A stretch of DNA of 64,000 nucleotides. Source: Buttiauxella izardii. GTDB taxonomy: Bacteria; Pseudomonadota; Gammaproteobacteria; Enterobacterales; Enterobacteriaceae. The stretch is from the NCBI RefSeq assembly GCF_003601925.1, contig NZ_QZWH01000038.1:1-64000 (forward strand). Direction: 5' to 3'. Shown here piece after piece: positions 50,380-61,006 of the stretch (positions are counted from its first letter, which is position 1; every line of letters begins with the position of its first letter). The position numbers and the translations under genes were made by a program. A model generated the notes under the pieces. The model ran no database searches and was not told the DNA's origin. It saw only the letters and a program-made list of their open reading frames with translations.

Positions 50380-51473
50380 CCTCGCCCCTCGAAATCAATA
50401 CGCGGATCAACCAGCGTGTAGGTGATGTCACTGAGAATATTCAATAGCAGGCCAATCAGCGTAAAGATGTACAAAGTGCCAAACATCACCGGGTAGTCGC
50501 GGGAAATGGTCGAGTCATAACCCAATAACCCCAGCCCGTTTAGCGAGAACATCACTTCGATAAGCAATGAACCGGTAAAAAACATACTGATGAACGTGGC
50601 AGGAAAACCCGCAATGACCAATAGCATGGCGTTACGGAACACATGGCGGTAAAGAATTTTACTTTCATCCAGTCCCTTGGCTCGCGCCGTGACGACGTAT
50701 TGCTTGCGAATTTCATCGAGGAACGAGTTTTTCGTTAGCATTGTTAACGTTGCAAAACCGCCAACCACAGTCGCCAGCACCGGCAGCGTGATGTGCCAGA
50801 GATAATCAATGATCTTACCGTACCACGGCAGGGTATCGAAATTGGTCGAAACCAGGCCTCGCAGCGGGAACCAGTCCAGATAGCTGCCGCCCGCAAATAA
50901 AACAATCAGCAAAATAGCGAACAGGAAAGCGGGGATCGCGTAGCCAATAATAATGAACGTGCTGCTCCAGATATCAAAACTGCTGCCGTTGCTGACCGCT
51001 TTGCGTATGCCGAGTGGAATCGACACAATATAGATAATTAAGGTGCTCCACAGGCCAATCGAGATTGAAACCGGCAGGCTTTCTTTAATGAGATTCAAAA
51101 CCGATGAGCTGCGGAACAGACTGTCGCCAAAGTCAAAACGCAGGTAATCGCCGAGCATTTTGAAGTAGCGTTCATGAAGCGGTTTATCAAAGCCGTAGCG
51201 GTGAGTGATTTCGGCAATCACTTCCGGGTCAAGGCCGCGCGCCCCGCGATACTGGCTGTCAGTCGCATTAGCGACACCCACACGCGCATGTCCGCTGCCC
51301 ATGGTGTCAGTTGCCATGCCAGGCACGCCTGAACCATGGCCAAATTGAATCGCCGCTATCGCCTGATCAACCGGGCCACCGGGCGCTATCTGTACGATGA
51401 AAAAATTGATGGTGATAATCGCCCACAAGGTAGGGATTATCAGCAGCAAGCGACGTAACAGATAACTTCCCAT
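50376..51473 (-). CDS. yejB: peptide ABC transporter permease YejB
   Basis: A 365-residue OppB-type permease. [19 protein letters not shown] is the first helix, a periplasmic insertion precedes [20 protein letters not shown], and the EAA segment is [20 protein letters not shown]. It starts 8 nt after yejA and overlaps yejE. Confidence 0.96.
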   Translation of the reverse strand: MGSYLLRRLLLIIPTLWAIITINFFIVQIAPGGPVDQAIAAIQFGHGSGVPGMATDTMGSGHARVGVANATDSQYRGARGLDPEVIAEITHRYGFDKPLHERYFKMLGDYLRFDFGDSLFRSSSVLNLIKESLPVSISIGLWSTLIIYIVSIPLGIRKAVSNGSSFDIWSSTFIIIGYAIPAFLFAILLIVLFAGGSYLDWFPLRGLVSTNFDTLPWYGKIIDYLWHITLPVLATVVGGFATLTMLTKNSFLDEIRKQYVVTARAKGLDESKILYRHVFRNAMLLVIAGFPATFISMFFTGSLLIEVMFSLNGLGLLGYDSTISRDYPVMFGTLYIFTLIGLLLNILSDITYTLVDPRIDFEGRG

Positions 51474-51481
51474 GAGTGTCC

Positions 51482-53290
51482 TTAACGCCGGTTTTCTGGT
51501 AGTTGAGCGGCTTTGTTAACGTCATACCACCAGGTGTCAAATCCGGTTGTGTATAACGGATGAATCGCCGGTTTGGAGAATTTGCTCCACCAGGCAAAGC
51601 GGTCTGCAGCCATGTACCACATTGGAATCATGTAATTATTCCAGGTCAGTACACGGTCGAGTGCGCGGCCTAAGGGTAACAGTTTTTGTTTATCGCCCTG
51701 ATTGGCGACAATCTGAGAAATTAGGTTGTCGATAACCGGGCTTTTCACGCCGGGCGCGTTATAGGTGGAATCGACATATTCAGACGCCCACGAAATTTGT
51801 ACGTCAGCACTCGGATAAGGCATGGCGCTGTAAAGCGTTGGCATCATGTCATAGTCGCGTGTACGCAGGCGGTTGGTCAGCTGCGAGTTATCGACCTGGC
51901 GAATTTCCATCGTGACCCCCAGGCGTTGCAGATTATGCTGGAAAGGCAGAATCCATTGCGTGTTGCCGGTGGTGGCGGTCAATAATTCAAAGGTGAAGGG
52001 TTTACCCGTTTTAACGTTGATCAGTTTCTGGTCTTTCAGTTCCCAACCCGCTTCTTTGAGCAATGCCAGGGCTTTGAGCAGATTGTCCCGGTCAAAACCA
52101 TTGCCGTTGGATTTTGGCGGGTTGTATATCGTGGTAAAGACCTCGGGCGGTAAATCTTTTTTCATCGGTGCCAGTAACATCAATTCAGCGGCGTCAGGGT
52201 AATCACGTGCAGCATATTCGGTGTTCTGGAAATAGCTGTTTGCCCGGCTATAAGAGCCATAAAACAGTGCCTTATTCATCCATTCAAAATCAAACGCCAG
52301 GCCAATAGCCTCACGAACTTTTCGGTCAGCAAAGATGGGGCGTTGAATGTTAAAGGCCAGCCAGCGCGTATCTTGCGCCGCTTCGTTAGGCTGTTCTTCT
52401 TTGACGATGAAATGATTAGCGAAGTTTTTCCCGATGTAACGCGTTGCCCAGTTTTTGGCTGAGGCTTCATTGCGGAAATCAAACGCACCGGCTTTGAAAG
52501 CCTCAAAGGCGACATTATCGTCAAGATAATAGTCATAACGGATGGAGTCGAAATTCCAGCGCCCACGGTTAACTGGCAGATTGGCGGCCCAGTAATCCCT
52601 GACGCGAGAATAAGTGATGTACTGGCCCATGCGCCATGCGGTTATTTTATAAGGGCCGCTGGCTGGCGGCGGCGAGGATAGCGGGTCGCTGAGTTTATGG
52701 TTTTTCCAGAATTTTTCCGGGAATACCGGCAGTGAAAATAGCCCCAACATGCGATCTTTGCTCGGTTCTGCCAGCTCGATACGCACGGTTAAAGGCGCAA
52801 TAGCTTTGACCTTCGCGCCTTTATAAACCAGGCGAAACTGCGGAACGCCTTCGGTCATGAATTTATTAAAGGTGAAGGCAACGTCGTTGGCTTTAATGGG
52901 TGTACCGTCATGAAAACGCGCCCGGGGATTAATTTCGATTTCGGCCCAGGCAAAGTTATCAGGGTAACGCGCCATTTCGCCAATCAAGGGGTAGTAGCTA
53001 CCGGGTTCATCATCAGAAGTGGTAAACAGCGTGTCGTAAAGTGCTTCGGTGCGCACCCCCGCATTGCCACGTAGGGCATAACGGTTGAAATTATCAAAGG
53101 TTCCAATCGCTGAAAGCGTGATATTTCCGCCCTTTGGAGCCGCAGGATTGACGTAATCGAAATGGGTAAAGTTAATCGCGTATTTAGGCTCACCTAAAAC
53201 GGCAAACGAATAACTTTCCTTGATGTTTTCGGCCTGACTTTGGAAAGTCATCAGGCAAAGGCTTAGCAGTGCGAAGGCGCGAGCTAACAT
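51482..53290 (-). CDS. yejA: periplasmic peptide-binding protein YejA
   Basis: A 602-residue family 5 solute-binding protein with a signal peptide ([17 protein letters not shown]) and the motif [19 protein letters not shown] near the N-terminus. It delivers peptides to YejBEF. The start aligned with E. coli is used, although its ribosome-binding site is poorly spaced; an ATG 27 nt upstream is possible. It heads yejABEF. Confidence 0.94.
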   Translation of the reverse strand: MLARAFALLSLCLMTFQSQAENIKESYSFAVLGEPKYAINFTHFDYVNPAAPKGGNITLSAIGTFDNFNRYALRGNAGVRTEALYDTLFTTSDDEPGSYYPLIGEMARYPDNFAWAEIEINPRARFHDGTPIKANDVAFTFNKFMTEGVPQFRLVYKGAKVKAIAPLTVRIELAEPSKDRMLGLFSLPVFPEKFWKNHKLSDPLSSPPPASGPYKITAWRMGQYITYSRVRDYWAANLPVNRGRWNFDSIRYDYYLDDNVAFEAFKAGAFDFRNEASAKNWATRYIGKNFANHFIVKEEQPNEAAQDTRWLAFNIQRPIFADRKVREAIGLAFDFEWMNKALFYGSYSRANSYFQNTEYAARDYPDAAELMLLAPMKKDLPPEVFTTIYNPPKSNGNGFDRDNLLKALALLKEAGWELKDQKLINVKTGKPFTFELLTATTGNTQWILPFQHNLQRLGVTMEIRQVDNSQLTNRLRTRDYDMMPTLYSAMPYPSADVQISWASEYVDSTYNAPGVKSPVIDNLISQIVANQGDKQKLLPLGRALDRVLTWNNYMIPMWYMAADRFAWWSKFSKPAIHPLYTTGFDTWWYDVNKAAQLPENRR

Positions 53291-53333
53291 CGTATGGGCC
53301 AATCCTTGTAACGTCATGATGATGAATCATAAG

Positions 53334-53368
53334 TTATACCCACGATACTTCAAGCGGCATCTGTGTTA
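53334..53368. repeat. truncated ERIC end upstream of yejA
   Basis: The stretch tatacccacgatacttcaag, continuing into catctgtgtta, matches one end of ERIC, but the central core is missing. It sits in the gap of about 90 bp between pdeN and yejA. Confidence 0.55.
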
Positions 53369-53378
53369 GTCCTGGGCG

Positions 53379-54974
53379 TTACTCTGAAAAATCAGTCCCT
53401 TTAAGCTCGTCGTAGGATTTCGGCTGGCTTTCCCATTCCTTTAATTGCTCGAGGGTTAGGGGCCAGGCAAAGAAGTAACCCTGCAAGTAATTGACTCCCT
53501 GATCAATCAACCATTTGGCTTGCTCACGCGTTTCTACACCTTCCGCAACGGTCGTCATACTCAGTTTCCGGGCGAGCGTCAGTACGGCGTCAAGCACCGG
53601 CGAAGTGACCGTTTCCAGGCCAATGGAGTTCACAAAACCGCGGTCAATTTTCAAATAATCGAGTTTGAAGCGCTCAAGATAGATAAGCGCACTGTGCCCG
53701 GTTCCAAAATCATCGACTGCAATTTCAAACCCTTGCTCATGCATCCAGTGGAACAAGCAACTGGCTTCGTTTTCCTTCACCATATCGCGTTCGGTGATTT
53801 CAAAAATCAGCTGGAAATGATGTGGCGGCATCGAGGCGGCGAAAGCTTGAATATCTTCTTTGAAAGTGGGGGAGTGCAAATGGCTGGGCGCCAGATTCAC
53901 ACCGAGCCGGGCACCCGGCGGTAAAACTTGCTGTAGCCGTCTGGCATCACGGGCAATCAAATCAAACAAATGGCGAGTAAGAGGAACAATCAGTTGTTGC
54001 GCTTCGGCAAACGCGATAAACGCATCAGGCGGGATAGGCCCGGCAATCGGGTGATTCCAGCGCATCAAAACTTCGACGCCCGACATGGTTAAGGTTTTCG
54101 CATCCACGACAGGTTGATAGACAACATAAAATTGCCCCCGCTTAATGCCGGTAAGGATTTCTTTACCCGAGCGTAACCGCACCGTCAGGAAATAGGCGCA
54201 GAGCGCTCCGCCAAGAATCCCGAATACAAGGCCGGTCAGAACGGAGATTTGAATATCTTCAACAGGCCAGGTTTTACCGTAAAGCGCAATTTTGATCGGA
54301 TAACCCGGTATTGAGATCTCGCGCGTGGGATTCGGGGGAAGTTCCGACACGTTCATCACATTGCTGGAAATCGTCGTGAGCGCTTTGCCGCTTGCGATGA
54401 TGGCCATCGAAACCACATCACTCTGGCGGGTGGTGAAAAGCAAATAAGGTGTGAGATTCACATTCAGGGTGGCGAAAACACCGCGCCCTTGAATCACAGG
54501 GTTTTTAAACCAGGCAGCGATTGTCGGCTTGCCCGGCATCATCGGCGTGCCGTGCAGGATATCAATGTCGATGTTGGAATTGATGTCGATATCAGGCACC
54601 AGCTCGTGCATGTCGAGCATCATGCTGCCCGTTGCAGACGAGCAGTAGGCAAAACCCTCACGGACTAATACAAATGCGCGGACGTTGGCGTTAAACGCAG
54701 CGCTGGATGTCAGTTCGCCGGAAACCTGGTGGCAATCAGAAAGTGTTAATGGCTGGATGCCGTTGGCGGTGGAGTGAAGGTCTTGAAAAAATTGACTGAG
54801 ATAATCACGGACATCGCCAGAAAGAGAATCATAGCTTGCTTCACGCTTGCTGTGTAGCGCCAGGCTAGTTATCCCGCCAATCAGTAGTGCGGCAAATACG
54901 CCAGCCAAAATACTAAAAGCGACAATTTGCCGGACAGAGGAAAAGTAACGCGAAAAAATTGTTTTTGAAAACAT
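53379..54974 (-). CDS. pdeN: CSS-motif c-di-GMP phosphodiesterase PdeN (Rtn)
   Basis: A 531-residue inner-membrane protein with membrane helices at about 17-38 and 235-260. The periplasmic CSS domain between them includes YCSSATGSM. The C-terminal EAL domain (about 270-515) keeps VEVLMRW, VNLAPSHL, FEITERDM, VDDFGTGHS, LKIDRGFV and AEGVET, so it should be active. In this family the redox state of CSS cysteines controls activity. Position next to yejA and mepS matches E. coli rtn. Confidence 0.95.
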   Translation of the reverse strand: MFSKTIFSRYFSSVRQIVAFSILAGVFAALLIGGITSLALHSKREASYDSLSGDVRDYLSQFFQDLHSTANGIQPLTLSDCHQVSGELTSSAAFNANVRAFVLVREGFAYCSSATGSMMLDMHELVPDIDINSNIDIDILHGTPMMPGKPTIAAWFKNPVIQGRGVFATLNVNLTPYLLFTTRQSDVVSMAIIASGKALTTISSNVMNVSELPPNPTREISIPGYPIKIALYGKTWPVEDIQISVLTGLVFGILGGALCAYFLTVRLRSGKEILTGIKRGQFYVVYQPVVDAKTLTMSGVEVLMRWNHPIAGPIPPDAFIAFAEAQQLIVPLTRHLFDLIARDARRLQQVLPPGARLGVNLAPSHLHSPTFKEDIQAFAASMPPHHFQLIFEITERDMVKENEASCLFHWMHEQGFEIAVDDFGTGHSALIYLERFKLDYLKIDRGFVNSIGLETVTSPVLDAVLTLARKLSMTTVAEGVETREQAKWLIDQGVNYLQGYFFAWPLTLEQLKEWESQPKSYDELKGTDFSE

Positions 54975-55132
54975 GGGTAATGGGTTCCTGCAAGAGCAAG
55001 AGACTTATTGTTTATATGTGCTTTTTTCGACTATAACGCAAAAGTTGCAACTGCGTCATAAAGTTTCGAATGTAAATTATAAATATTGTTAAAAAGGATA
55101 AGGGGATGAATTCTAAGCTAAATTTCAGGCAA

Positions 55133-55164
55133 TAAAAAACGCTGCCAGGGCAGCGTTATTTTAT
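55133..55164. terminator. terminator downstream of mepS
   Basis: AACGCTGCC-AG-GGCAGCGTT with A/T runs on both sides, 70 nt after the mepS stop on the minus strand. Confidence 0.85.
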
Positions 55165-55226
55165 TGTCTCGTTGTTTTGCTTTTTTGCAGTACAGCCAAG
55201 GGAGTAACCGTCTGCAAATGAGCGCA

Positions 55227-55793
55227 TTAACTGCGGCTCAGGACACGGCGCGCTTCGTTATAGCGCTTATTCCAGTAGGGCTCGTCCATGCTTGAGATCG
55301 TCACACCACTGCTGGTGGAAGCATGTACAAACTGGTTATTACCGATGTAAATACCAACATGTCGACCCGTTGAACCGGCGCGGAACAGAACTAAATCACC
55401 TGTACGTAATTTACTACGTGAAATTGATTTACCTGTATCCTGCTGTTCAGAAGTTGAACGAGGCAACTCTAAACCAAATTGTTCGCGGAATGTACGCTGC
55501 ACGAATGCAGAACAATCAATACCGCTTTTATTGCTGCCGCCAAGACGATAACGAACGCCTTTCCAGCTTGCATATTGATCCATGAGACGTGATTTCACAT
55601 CTACATTACGGACCATCTCTTCGAATTCATCCTGAGAAGCTTGCAGTAAAAAACCATCTTTATTGCCGACTGCATGCGTCTCAGAATGCATATTTGCGGT
55701 GTTTGTCGAGCTACAGGCTGAAAGCATTACTGCCACAGCAATTGCGGGAATCGCCCGCAAGATATATCTCAAAATAGGTTGAGATTTGACCAT
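55227..55793 (-). CDS. mepS: murein DD-endopeptidase/LD-carboxypeptidase MepS (Spr)
   Basis: A 188-residue outer-membrane lipoprotein. The lipobox is MLSACSS with Cys27. An NlpC/P60 domain carries the catalytic triad Cys94 (GIDCSAF), His145 (GRHVGIYIG) and His157 (FVHASTSSG). It cleaves D-Ala-mDAP crosslinks to allow cell-wall expansion, and in E. coli its level is set by NlpI-Prc proteolysis. Length is identical to E. coli Spr. Confidence 0.97.
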   Translation of the reverse strand: MVKSQPILRYILRAIPAIAVAVMLSACSSTNTANMHSETHAVGNKDGFLLQASQDEFEEMVRNVDVKSRLMDQYASWKGVRYRLGGSNKSGIDCSAFVQRTFREQFGLELPRSTSEQQDTGKSISRSKLRTGDLVLFRAGSTGRHVGIYIGNNQFVHASTSSGVTISSMDEPYWNKRYNEARRVLSRS

Positions 55794-56117
55794 TATGTTT
55801 GTTATCCCTTGATGTCCTTAACGATAAATATCGTTATACAAAATGCCAACGTGACGAGACTAATTACCTCAGCGCTGCGAAACAAATGCTTATCAACAAA
55901 ACTGTGGTGTGACGCACAAATTTATTCACAATGCGAATGAATCAACGGTTAGCGCAAAACGTTCTCGAGGTTACCTTATCAATACCCGCATAGCGAGTGG
56001 TTTTCTCTGAAAATTTATAAGAAATTGTGATGTAAAAAGGCAATAAGGCATATTGCACGTTTGTTAACCAGAATTGTTGCTTATGTATGTAGGTGATTCA
56101 TTTGCTGGAGGAATGAA
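55794..56117. promoter_or_regulatory. upstream region of mepS
   Basis: The mepS promoter must lie in this AT-rich stretch. No clear operator was recognised. The right part holds GGAGGA at 56107-56112, directly before a tiny ORF on the plus strand. Confidence 0.4.
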
Positions 56118-56201
56118 ATGGAGCAAATATTAGCCGATTGCCGTGGTGGGATAAAAACGGACAGGGATCGTTTTCGATCCCTGGTCATTTTAGTTAAGTG
56201 A
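56118..56201 (+). CDS. possible 27-residue small ORF with strong ribosome-binding site
   Basis: ATG with GGAGGA 5 nt upstream opens a 27-codon frame (MEQILADCRGGIKTDRDRF plus RSLVILVK). Its last codons run through a terminator hairpin, which argues against a conserved protein. It could be an sRNA with a short ORF or chance. I do not recognise it. Confidence 0.3.
   Translation: MEQILADCRGGIKTDRDRFRSLVILVK
56153..56191. terminator. bidirectional terminator downstream of lpxT
   Basis: GACAGGGATCG-TTTT-CGATCCCTGGTC (one bulged G) has GTTTTTAT on the minus side and ATTTTAG on the plus side. It would end lpxT transcripts and any plus-strand transcript from the small ORF. Confidence 0.88.
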
Positions 56202-56214
56202 TGTTTGTTTTGTG

Positions 56215-56922
56215 TTAATTAATTGTTTTATTTTTGCCAGGTAAATAGCGATCAAACAGATTAATTAACCCATCGCTTAATGGGGTTAATAGCGCCCACG
56301 GCAGGCAAACAAGTACCACAGATAATGAGCCGACAAACACATCCGTAAACCAATGCGCGCCAATCATTATGCGGGGCATCATGAATACCAGGAAAATAAT
56401 AAGGGCAATCGCGAATGCTTTTTGACCTAAATAGCGCAGCATGAAGCCGGTGAAAATCAGCAACATTAATCCATGATCGCCCGGGAAACTATCTTTCGAG
56501 GCATCTTTAGTCGGGATGTGGAGTAATTCGCTGACCCGATAAATATTAGGGAAATACAGCGTTGGGCTAACGTGGGATTCGGGAATCAAATGGCCAAGCT
56601 GATTAATGATAATTGCGCAAAATAGCATCACAATCCCCATGATAACCATGCGGCGGCGACCTTTTGGCGTCTCTTTGCGCCAGTAGCAGAAAAATAGCGA
56701 ACCCATTGCTAATAGCGATATGCCATCGAATACGCGGTTATTGGTTATGGCGACAAAAACCAGGAAAGCATGACTCTTAATCAGACTCTGATTGAAAAAA
56801 TGGAAAATGCTGGAGTCCAGGGTGAACCACGCGCCATGGCCTGCAGGCAGATACCAGCTGAAAAACAAAGCTAATCCTAGTGCGTTCAGCACCAGAATCT
56901 GAGGGAGTCGAATATTATTCAT
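56215..56922 (-). CDS. lpxT: Kdo2-lipid A phosphotransferase LpxT (YeiU)
   Basis: A 235-residue PAP2-superfamily membrane protein with about six helices. The phosphatase motifs are KDASKDSFPGDHG and RIMIGAHWFTDVFVG. It moves phosphate from undecaprenyl diphosphate to lipid A at the periplasmic face. The start with MNNIRLPQILVLN is preferred to an ATG 12 nt upstream. Confidence 0.94.
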   Translation of the reverse strand: MNNIRLPQILVLNALGLALFFSWYLPAGHGAWFTLDSSIFHFFNQSLIKSHAFLVFVAITNNRVFDGISLLAMGSLFFCYWRKETPKGRRRMVIMGIVMLFCAIIINQLGHLIPESHVSPTLYFPNIYRVSELLHIPTKDASKDSFPGDHGLMLLIFTGFMLRYLGQKAFAIALIIFLVFMMPRIMIGAHWFTDVFVGSLSVVLVCLPWALLTPLSDGLINLFDRYLPGKNKTIN

Positions 56923-56963
56923 GCAAAACCACAAAATCTTTTAACAAAGGAGAAAGGGTAGAC

Positions 56964-57944
56964 TTACAAACTTAAACGTAGCTTCAACAACGCGTTTTGC
57001 AACGCGTTCCAGTCCACTTCACCGCTATGAATCAACTCAATACGGCTGTCTGGTGGTGCAACGTTCTGAGTTTCAATATGAAAATCCTGTCCCTGGCGGT
57101 TGATGCGCACTAAGCCTTCAGCGATGCGCATGACTCCTTTCACCCGGTCAACGGGAGCAAGTCTAGCCCATTCCAAAATACCGACTGTGTCAAAAAGTGT
57201 GTCTGCATCAAAAATCCAGCCGCAGCCTGTGTAACCCTGGCCGCTGTTTATGCTGCGTCTCCAGCGTTGATGTTCGGGCAAACTGAGCGCGGCGAGGCCA
57301 CGAGTTGCCGCATGGCTGTGGTTGTGATCGGGGCTGGAGGGTAGCTCGCGTAAGTTCTGGCGCGGTTTATCGAGAAGGGCGCTATCAATGTTGCCATTTT
57401 GAGCGGTAACAATTTCACGGTCGCCCCCTTCACGCTCTTGCCATTCACTCAGCGCAGCACGGCTCTCATCGCTGGCGCGGTCTTCTTTATTAGCAATAAT
57501 GATATCGGCGGCGGCGAGTTGGTCGCGGAAGTTGTCATTACTTACCGCCCGTTCATCCAGCAACTGACGCGGATCCAGTAAACAAAGCGTGGCGTTGAGT
57601 TCAATCCAGGGCTGGTAAACTTCAGCAGTCAGCATATCGAGAATTTGCTTTGGATGACCGAGGCCGGTTGGCTCGATAAGCAGGCGATCGGGTTTACCCT
57701 GGCGCAGCAAAGTGTTCAGACCAACCTGCATTGGCAGCCCGTTCACACAGCACATGCAACCGCCGGGGATTTCCTTCAATAATGCGCCGCTGTCGGCGAG
57801 CAACGCGCCGTCAATCCCGACTTCACCAAATTCATTGACCAGTACCGCCCATTTTTCATGTTCAGGTTTATTAGCCAGCAAATGCAAAATAGTGGTGGTT
57901 TTACCGCTACCGAGGAAACCGGTAATTAAGTTGGTTTTGGTCAC
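56964..57944 (-). CDS. yeiR: COG0523-family zinc-binding GTPase YeiR
   Basis: A 326-residue G3E GTPase. GFLGSGKTT is Walker A, CMCCVNG the family CxCC metal motif and NKED the guanine-binding motif. A His-rich segment (DHNHSHAATRG) lies before the CobW C-terminal domain. E. coli YeiR binds zinc; a metallochaperone role is inferred. It follows the yeiQ end by about 130 nt. Confidence 0.94.
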   Translation of the reverse strand: MTKTNLITGFLGSGKTTTILHLLANKPEHEKWAVLVNEFGEVGIDGALLADSGALLKEIPGGCMCCVNGLPMQVGLNTLLRQGKPDRLLIEPTGLGHPKQILDMLTAEVYQPWIELNATLCLLDPRQLLDERAVSNDNFRDQLAAADIIIANKEDRASDESRAALSEWQEREGGDREIVTAQNGNIDSALLDKPRQNLRELPSSPDHNHSHAATRGLAALSLPEHQRWRRSINSGQGYTGCGWIFDADTLFDTVGILEWARLAPVDRVKGVMRIAEGLVRINRQGQDFHIETQNVAPPDSRIELIHSGEVDWNALQNALLKLRLSL

Positions 57945-58077
57945 AAATGCTCCGGACAGGTTGCGTGAACCTTACGTGATATTCAATGCCCACTATCCTG
58001 AACAACATTTGCCAAAATTTGAAGCCTTAGCTTGCTTCGTTCGCCTTTAAAGCAAGCTAAGGGCATAGAATGCCAAA

Positions 58078-59541
58078 TTAACCGGCGAGTTTTGCCACGG
58101 CTGCGCGAGCGCCAGAGGTGGATAATTCATTCCATGCGGAGGTTACGCGTGCGACAAATTGCTCGTCAGCAGGCAAATCGCTACCAAAGATTTCATGCAA
58201 GCCGAGCAGGGCATGAACACGATCTTCGTCGCTGCTGGTTTCAACCAGCGTTTTGATTTTTGCCGCCAGCGGATCACGAATATCAATTTCGTTTCCAGCA
58301 TCGTCAGTGCCACTGACATAGCGCATCCATCCGGCAATGCCGAGCGCCAGACACGGCCATTCATCACCCTGCTGTAAATGCCAGCGCACGCTTTCCAACA
58401 TGCGCTGCGGTAGCTTCTGGCTGCCGTCCATGGCGATTTGCCAGGTTCGGTGTTTCAGCGCTGGATTCTCAAAACGCTCAAGCAAATTATTTGCGTACTG
58501 CTGCAAGTTAACGCCCGTAACACGAAGCGTAGGCGCTTGTTCCTGCATCATTAAACGGTGGGCAGCCTTGCGGAAATTCTCGTCAGCCATGCAATCATTC
58601 ACATGCGGGTAGCCCGCAAGATAGCCGAGATACGCCAGGAACGAGTGGCTGCCGTTTAGCATACGCAACTTCATTTGTTCCCACGGCATCACGTCATCGA
58701 CCATTTCGACGCCGACTTCTTCCCACGCCGGGCGGCCCGCCACAAAATTATCTTCAATCACCCACTGGATAAACGGTTCGCCAGAAATCGCACACGGGTC
58801 TTCAACACCCAGCGTGTCAGTGATTTCTTGTAATGATTCAGGCGTAGCGGCAGGCACGATCCTGTCGACCATGGTGCTTGGGAAGGTGACATGTTCGCGG
58901 ACCCAGTCGGCTAATTCCTGGCTGCGCGTTTCCGCCATGCCAATTACGGCATTACGCACCACATGGCCGTTATCGGGAATATTGTCACAGGAAAGCACGG
59001 TAAACGGGCGCAGGCCGCGTTCACGGCGGCGGTTCAGCGCTTCTACCAGAATGCCGGGGGCGGAATGTGGTTCGGTCGGATTTTGCAGGTCATGAATAAT
59101 GCGATCGTTATTACCATCGAGCTTGCCGGTTGCCGGGTCGATGCAATAACCCTTTTCCGTCACGGTCAGCGAGACAATTGCTACTTGCGGCTCGCAGAAT
59201 TTTTCAATAATCGCGTCCAGCCCATCAAGTTTTGCATTCAGGCATTCCTTAACGGCACCGACAATAATCGCCTGATTTCCATCGCGACCTTTTTCCAGCA
59301 CGGTATATAAATGGTCCTGCGCGCGCAGCGAACTCATCAGCTTATCGCCGCTAAACAGGCTAATCTCACAGATGCCCCAGTCGCCGCCGAGTTTATTGAG
59401 CACGCGATCGGTCAACAGCGCCTGGTGTGCCCGGTGAAACGCACCAAAACCAAAATGGACGATGCGTGTTTTCAAAGCCTTGCGATCATAACGAGGCACT
59501 TGAACATCAGCAGGTAACGTGACTGAAGCAATTGTGTTCAT
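58078..59541 (-). CDS. yeiQ: mannitol dehydrogenase-family oxidoreductase YeiQ, probable fructuronate reductase
   Basis: A 487-residue polyol dehydrogenase. RIVHFGFGAFHRAHQALLTD is the NAD-binding start, FTVLSCDNIPDNGH lies mid-protein, and KLRMLNGSHSFLAYLGYL holds the catalytic Lys region. It matches E. coli YeiQ by sequence and by its place next to yeiR, and is also close to UxuB. Here it is divergent from uxuA, whose product and substrate chemistry pair with UxuB, so it probably reduces D-fructuronate to D-mannonate. The start was chosen by alignment with E. coli. Confidence 0.92.
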   Translation of the reverse strand: MNTIASVTLPADVQVPRYDRKALKTRIVHFGFGAFHRAHQALLTDRVLNKLGGDWGICEISLFSGDKLMSSLRAQDHLYTVLEKGRDGNQAIIVGAVKECLNAKLDGLDAIIEKFCEPQVAIVSLTVTEKGYCIDPATGKLDGNNDRIIHDLQNPTEPHSAPGILVEALNRRRERGLRPFTVLSCDNIPDNGHVVRNAVIGMAETRSQELADWVREHVTFPSTMVDRIVPAATPESLQEITDTLGVEDPCAISGEPFIQWVIEDNFVAGRPAWEEVGVEMVDDVMPWEQMKLRMLNGSHSFLAYLGYLAGYPHVNDCMADENFRKAAHRLMMQEQAPTLRVTGVNLQQYANNLLERFENPALKHRTWQIAMDGSQKLPQRMLESVRWHLQQGDEWPCLALGIAGWMRYVSGTDDAGNEIDIRDPLAAKIKTLVETSSDEDRVHALLGLHEIFGSDLPADEQFVARVTSAWNELSTSGARAAVAKLAG

Positions 59542-59633
59542 AAAATGCAAATCCTGATTAACCAATTAGTAACATTGCGCAGTCTAAAGTTATATGACAA
59601 CAAATCAAATTGGTGTGCTGCCTTTATCCCTTT

Positions 59634-59734
59634 AATGTGAGCTGGATCAACCAATGTCATCGCAAAATTTGACCATAAAGCAGATTCCGGTATGGTAGTA
59701 GTCAATACAGCATTCTAGAATTGGTATGACAACT
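59634..59734 (+). promoter_or_regulatory. uxuA promoter with CRP-like and UxuR/ExuR-like sites
   Basis: TGTGA-gctgga-TCAAC at 59636-59651 resembles a CRP site. TTGACC (59669), 16 nt and TATGGT (59691) form a promoter, which places the CRP site near -60. AATTGGTATGACAA just downstream (about 59719-59732) resembles UxuR/ExuR operators. The operator assignment is tentative. Confidence 0.5.
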
Positions 59735-59751
59735 TAACTGAGGAACTGTCG

Positions 59752-60945
59752 ATGGAACAAACATGGCGTTGGTACGGCCCAAAAGACCCGGTATCACTGG
59801 ATGATGTGCGTCAAGCGGGCGCGACCGGTGTCGTTACTGCTCTGCATCACATCCCAAATGGCGAAGTCTGGCCGGTTGCCGACATCAAAGAGCGCCAGGC
59901 GGTATTGGCAGCTAAAGGTCTGACCTGGTCAGTGGTTGAAAGTATTCCGGTACACGAAGAAATCAAAACCCATTCTGGTGATTTCGATAAGCATATCGCT
60001 AACTACCAGCAGAGCATTCGTAACCTGGCTGAATGTGGCATCGACACCGTGTGCTACAACTTTATGCCGATTCTGGATTGGACGCGTACCGACCTGGAAT
60101 ATGAATTGCCAGATGGTTCACGCGCACTGCGTTTCGACCAGATTGCTTTTGCGGCATTTGAGCTGCACATCCTCAAGCGCAAAGGCGCTGAAGCAGATTA
60201 CAGCGAAGAAGAACAGCGTCAGGCGCTGGATTACTTCAACAATATGTCGGATGCAGAAAAAGAAAAACTGACCCGTAATATCATTGCTGGACTGCCTGGT
60301 GCGGAAGAGGGTTACACCCTTGACCAGTTCCGTGCGCGTCTTGCGGAATACGACGGTATCAACAAAGAACAACTGCGTGAAAACATGGCGTACTTCCTGC
60401 GCGCGATTGTTGCGGTAGCGGAAGAAGTTGGCGTGCGTCTGGCGGTTCACCCGGACGATCCACCGCGTCCAATCCTCGGCCTGCCGCGCATCGTTTCTAC
60501 CATTGAAGATATGCAGTGGCTGAAAGAAACCGTTAACAGCATTTATAACGGCTTCACCATGTGTACCGGTTCTTACGGCGTTCGCGCGGATAACGACCTG
60601 GTGCGGATGATTGAAACCTTCGGCGATCGTATTCACTTCACTCATTTGCGTGCAACTTGCCGCGAAGATAACCCGAAAACCTTCCATGAAGGCGCACACC
60701 TGCAAGGTGATGTGAACATGGTTGCGGTGGTGAAAGCGATTCTGACTGAAGAACAACGCCGTAAAAACGCCGGTGACGTGCGTCCGATCCCAATGCGTCC
60801 GGATCACGGTCATCAGATGCTTGACGATCTACACAAGAAAACGAACCCAGGTTATTCAGCGATTGGTCGCCTGAAAGGTCTGGCGGAAGTTCGCGGTGTG
60901 GAACTGGCTCTGAAACAGACTCTGTTCCCGGACTTGCTGAAGTAA
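59752..60945 (+). CDS. uxuA: D-mannonate dehydratase
   Basis: A 397-residue enzyme that converts D-mannonate to 2-keto-3-deoxygluconate in glucuronate degradation. [18 protein letters not shown] begins the TIM barrel; [30 protein letters not shown] and [10 protein letters not shown] are metal and substrate segments. TGAGGAA precedes the ATG. In E. coli uxuA lies with uxuB near 98 min; here it stands between yeiQ and efpL. Confidence 0.97.
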   Translation: MEQTWRWYGPKDPVSLDDVRQAGATGVVTALHHIPNGEVWPVADIKERQAVLAAKGLTWSVVESIPVHEEIKTHSGDFDKHIANYQQSIRNLAECGIDTVCYNFMPILDWTRTDLEYELPDGSRALRFDQIAFAAFELHILKRKGAEADYSEEEQRQALDYFNNMSDAEKEKLTRNIIAGLPGAEEGYTLDQFRARLAEYDGINKEQLRENMAYFLRAIVAVAEEVGVRLAVHPDDPPRPILGLPRIVSTIEDMQWLKETVNSIYNGFTMCTGSYGVRADNDLVRMIETFGDRIHFTHLRATCREDNPKTFHEGAHLQGDVNMVAVVKAILTEEQRRKNAGDVRPIPMRPDHGHQMLDDLHKKTNPGYSAIGRLKGLAEVRGVELALKQTLFPDLLK

Positions 60946-60962
60946 GTTGCAAAGCTTCAAAT

Positions 60963-60990
60963 AAAAAACGCGCCAGTTGGCGCGTTTTTT
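60963..60990. terminator. bidirectional terminator between uxuA and efpL
   Basis: AAAAAACGCGCC-AGTT-GGCGCGTTTTTT between the convergent genes. Confidence 0.95.
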
Positions 60991-61006
60991 ACATTCTAAA
61001 CAACCA

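Noticed and set aside
60118-60813. 231-codon minus-strand frame opposite uxuA
   Set aside because: Antisense shadow of uxuA without a ribosome-binding site or recognisable motifs.
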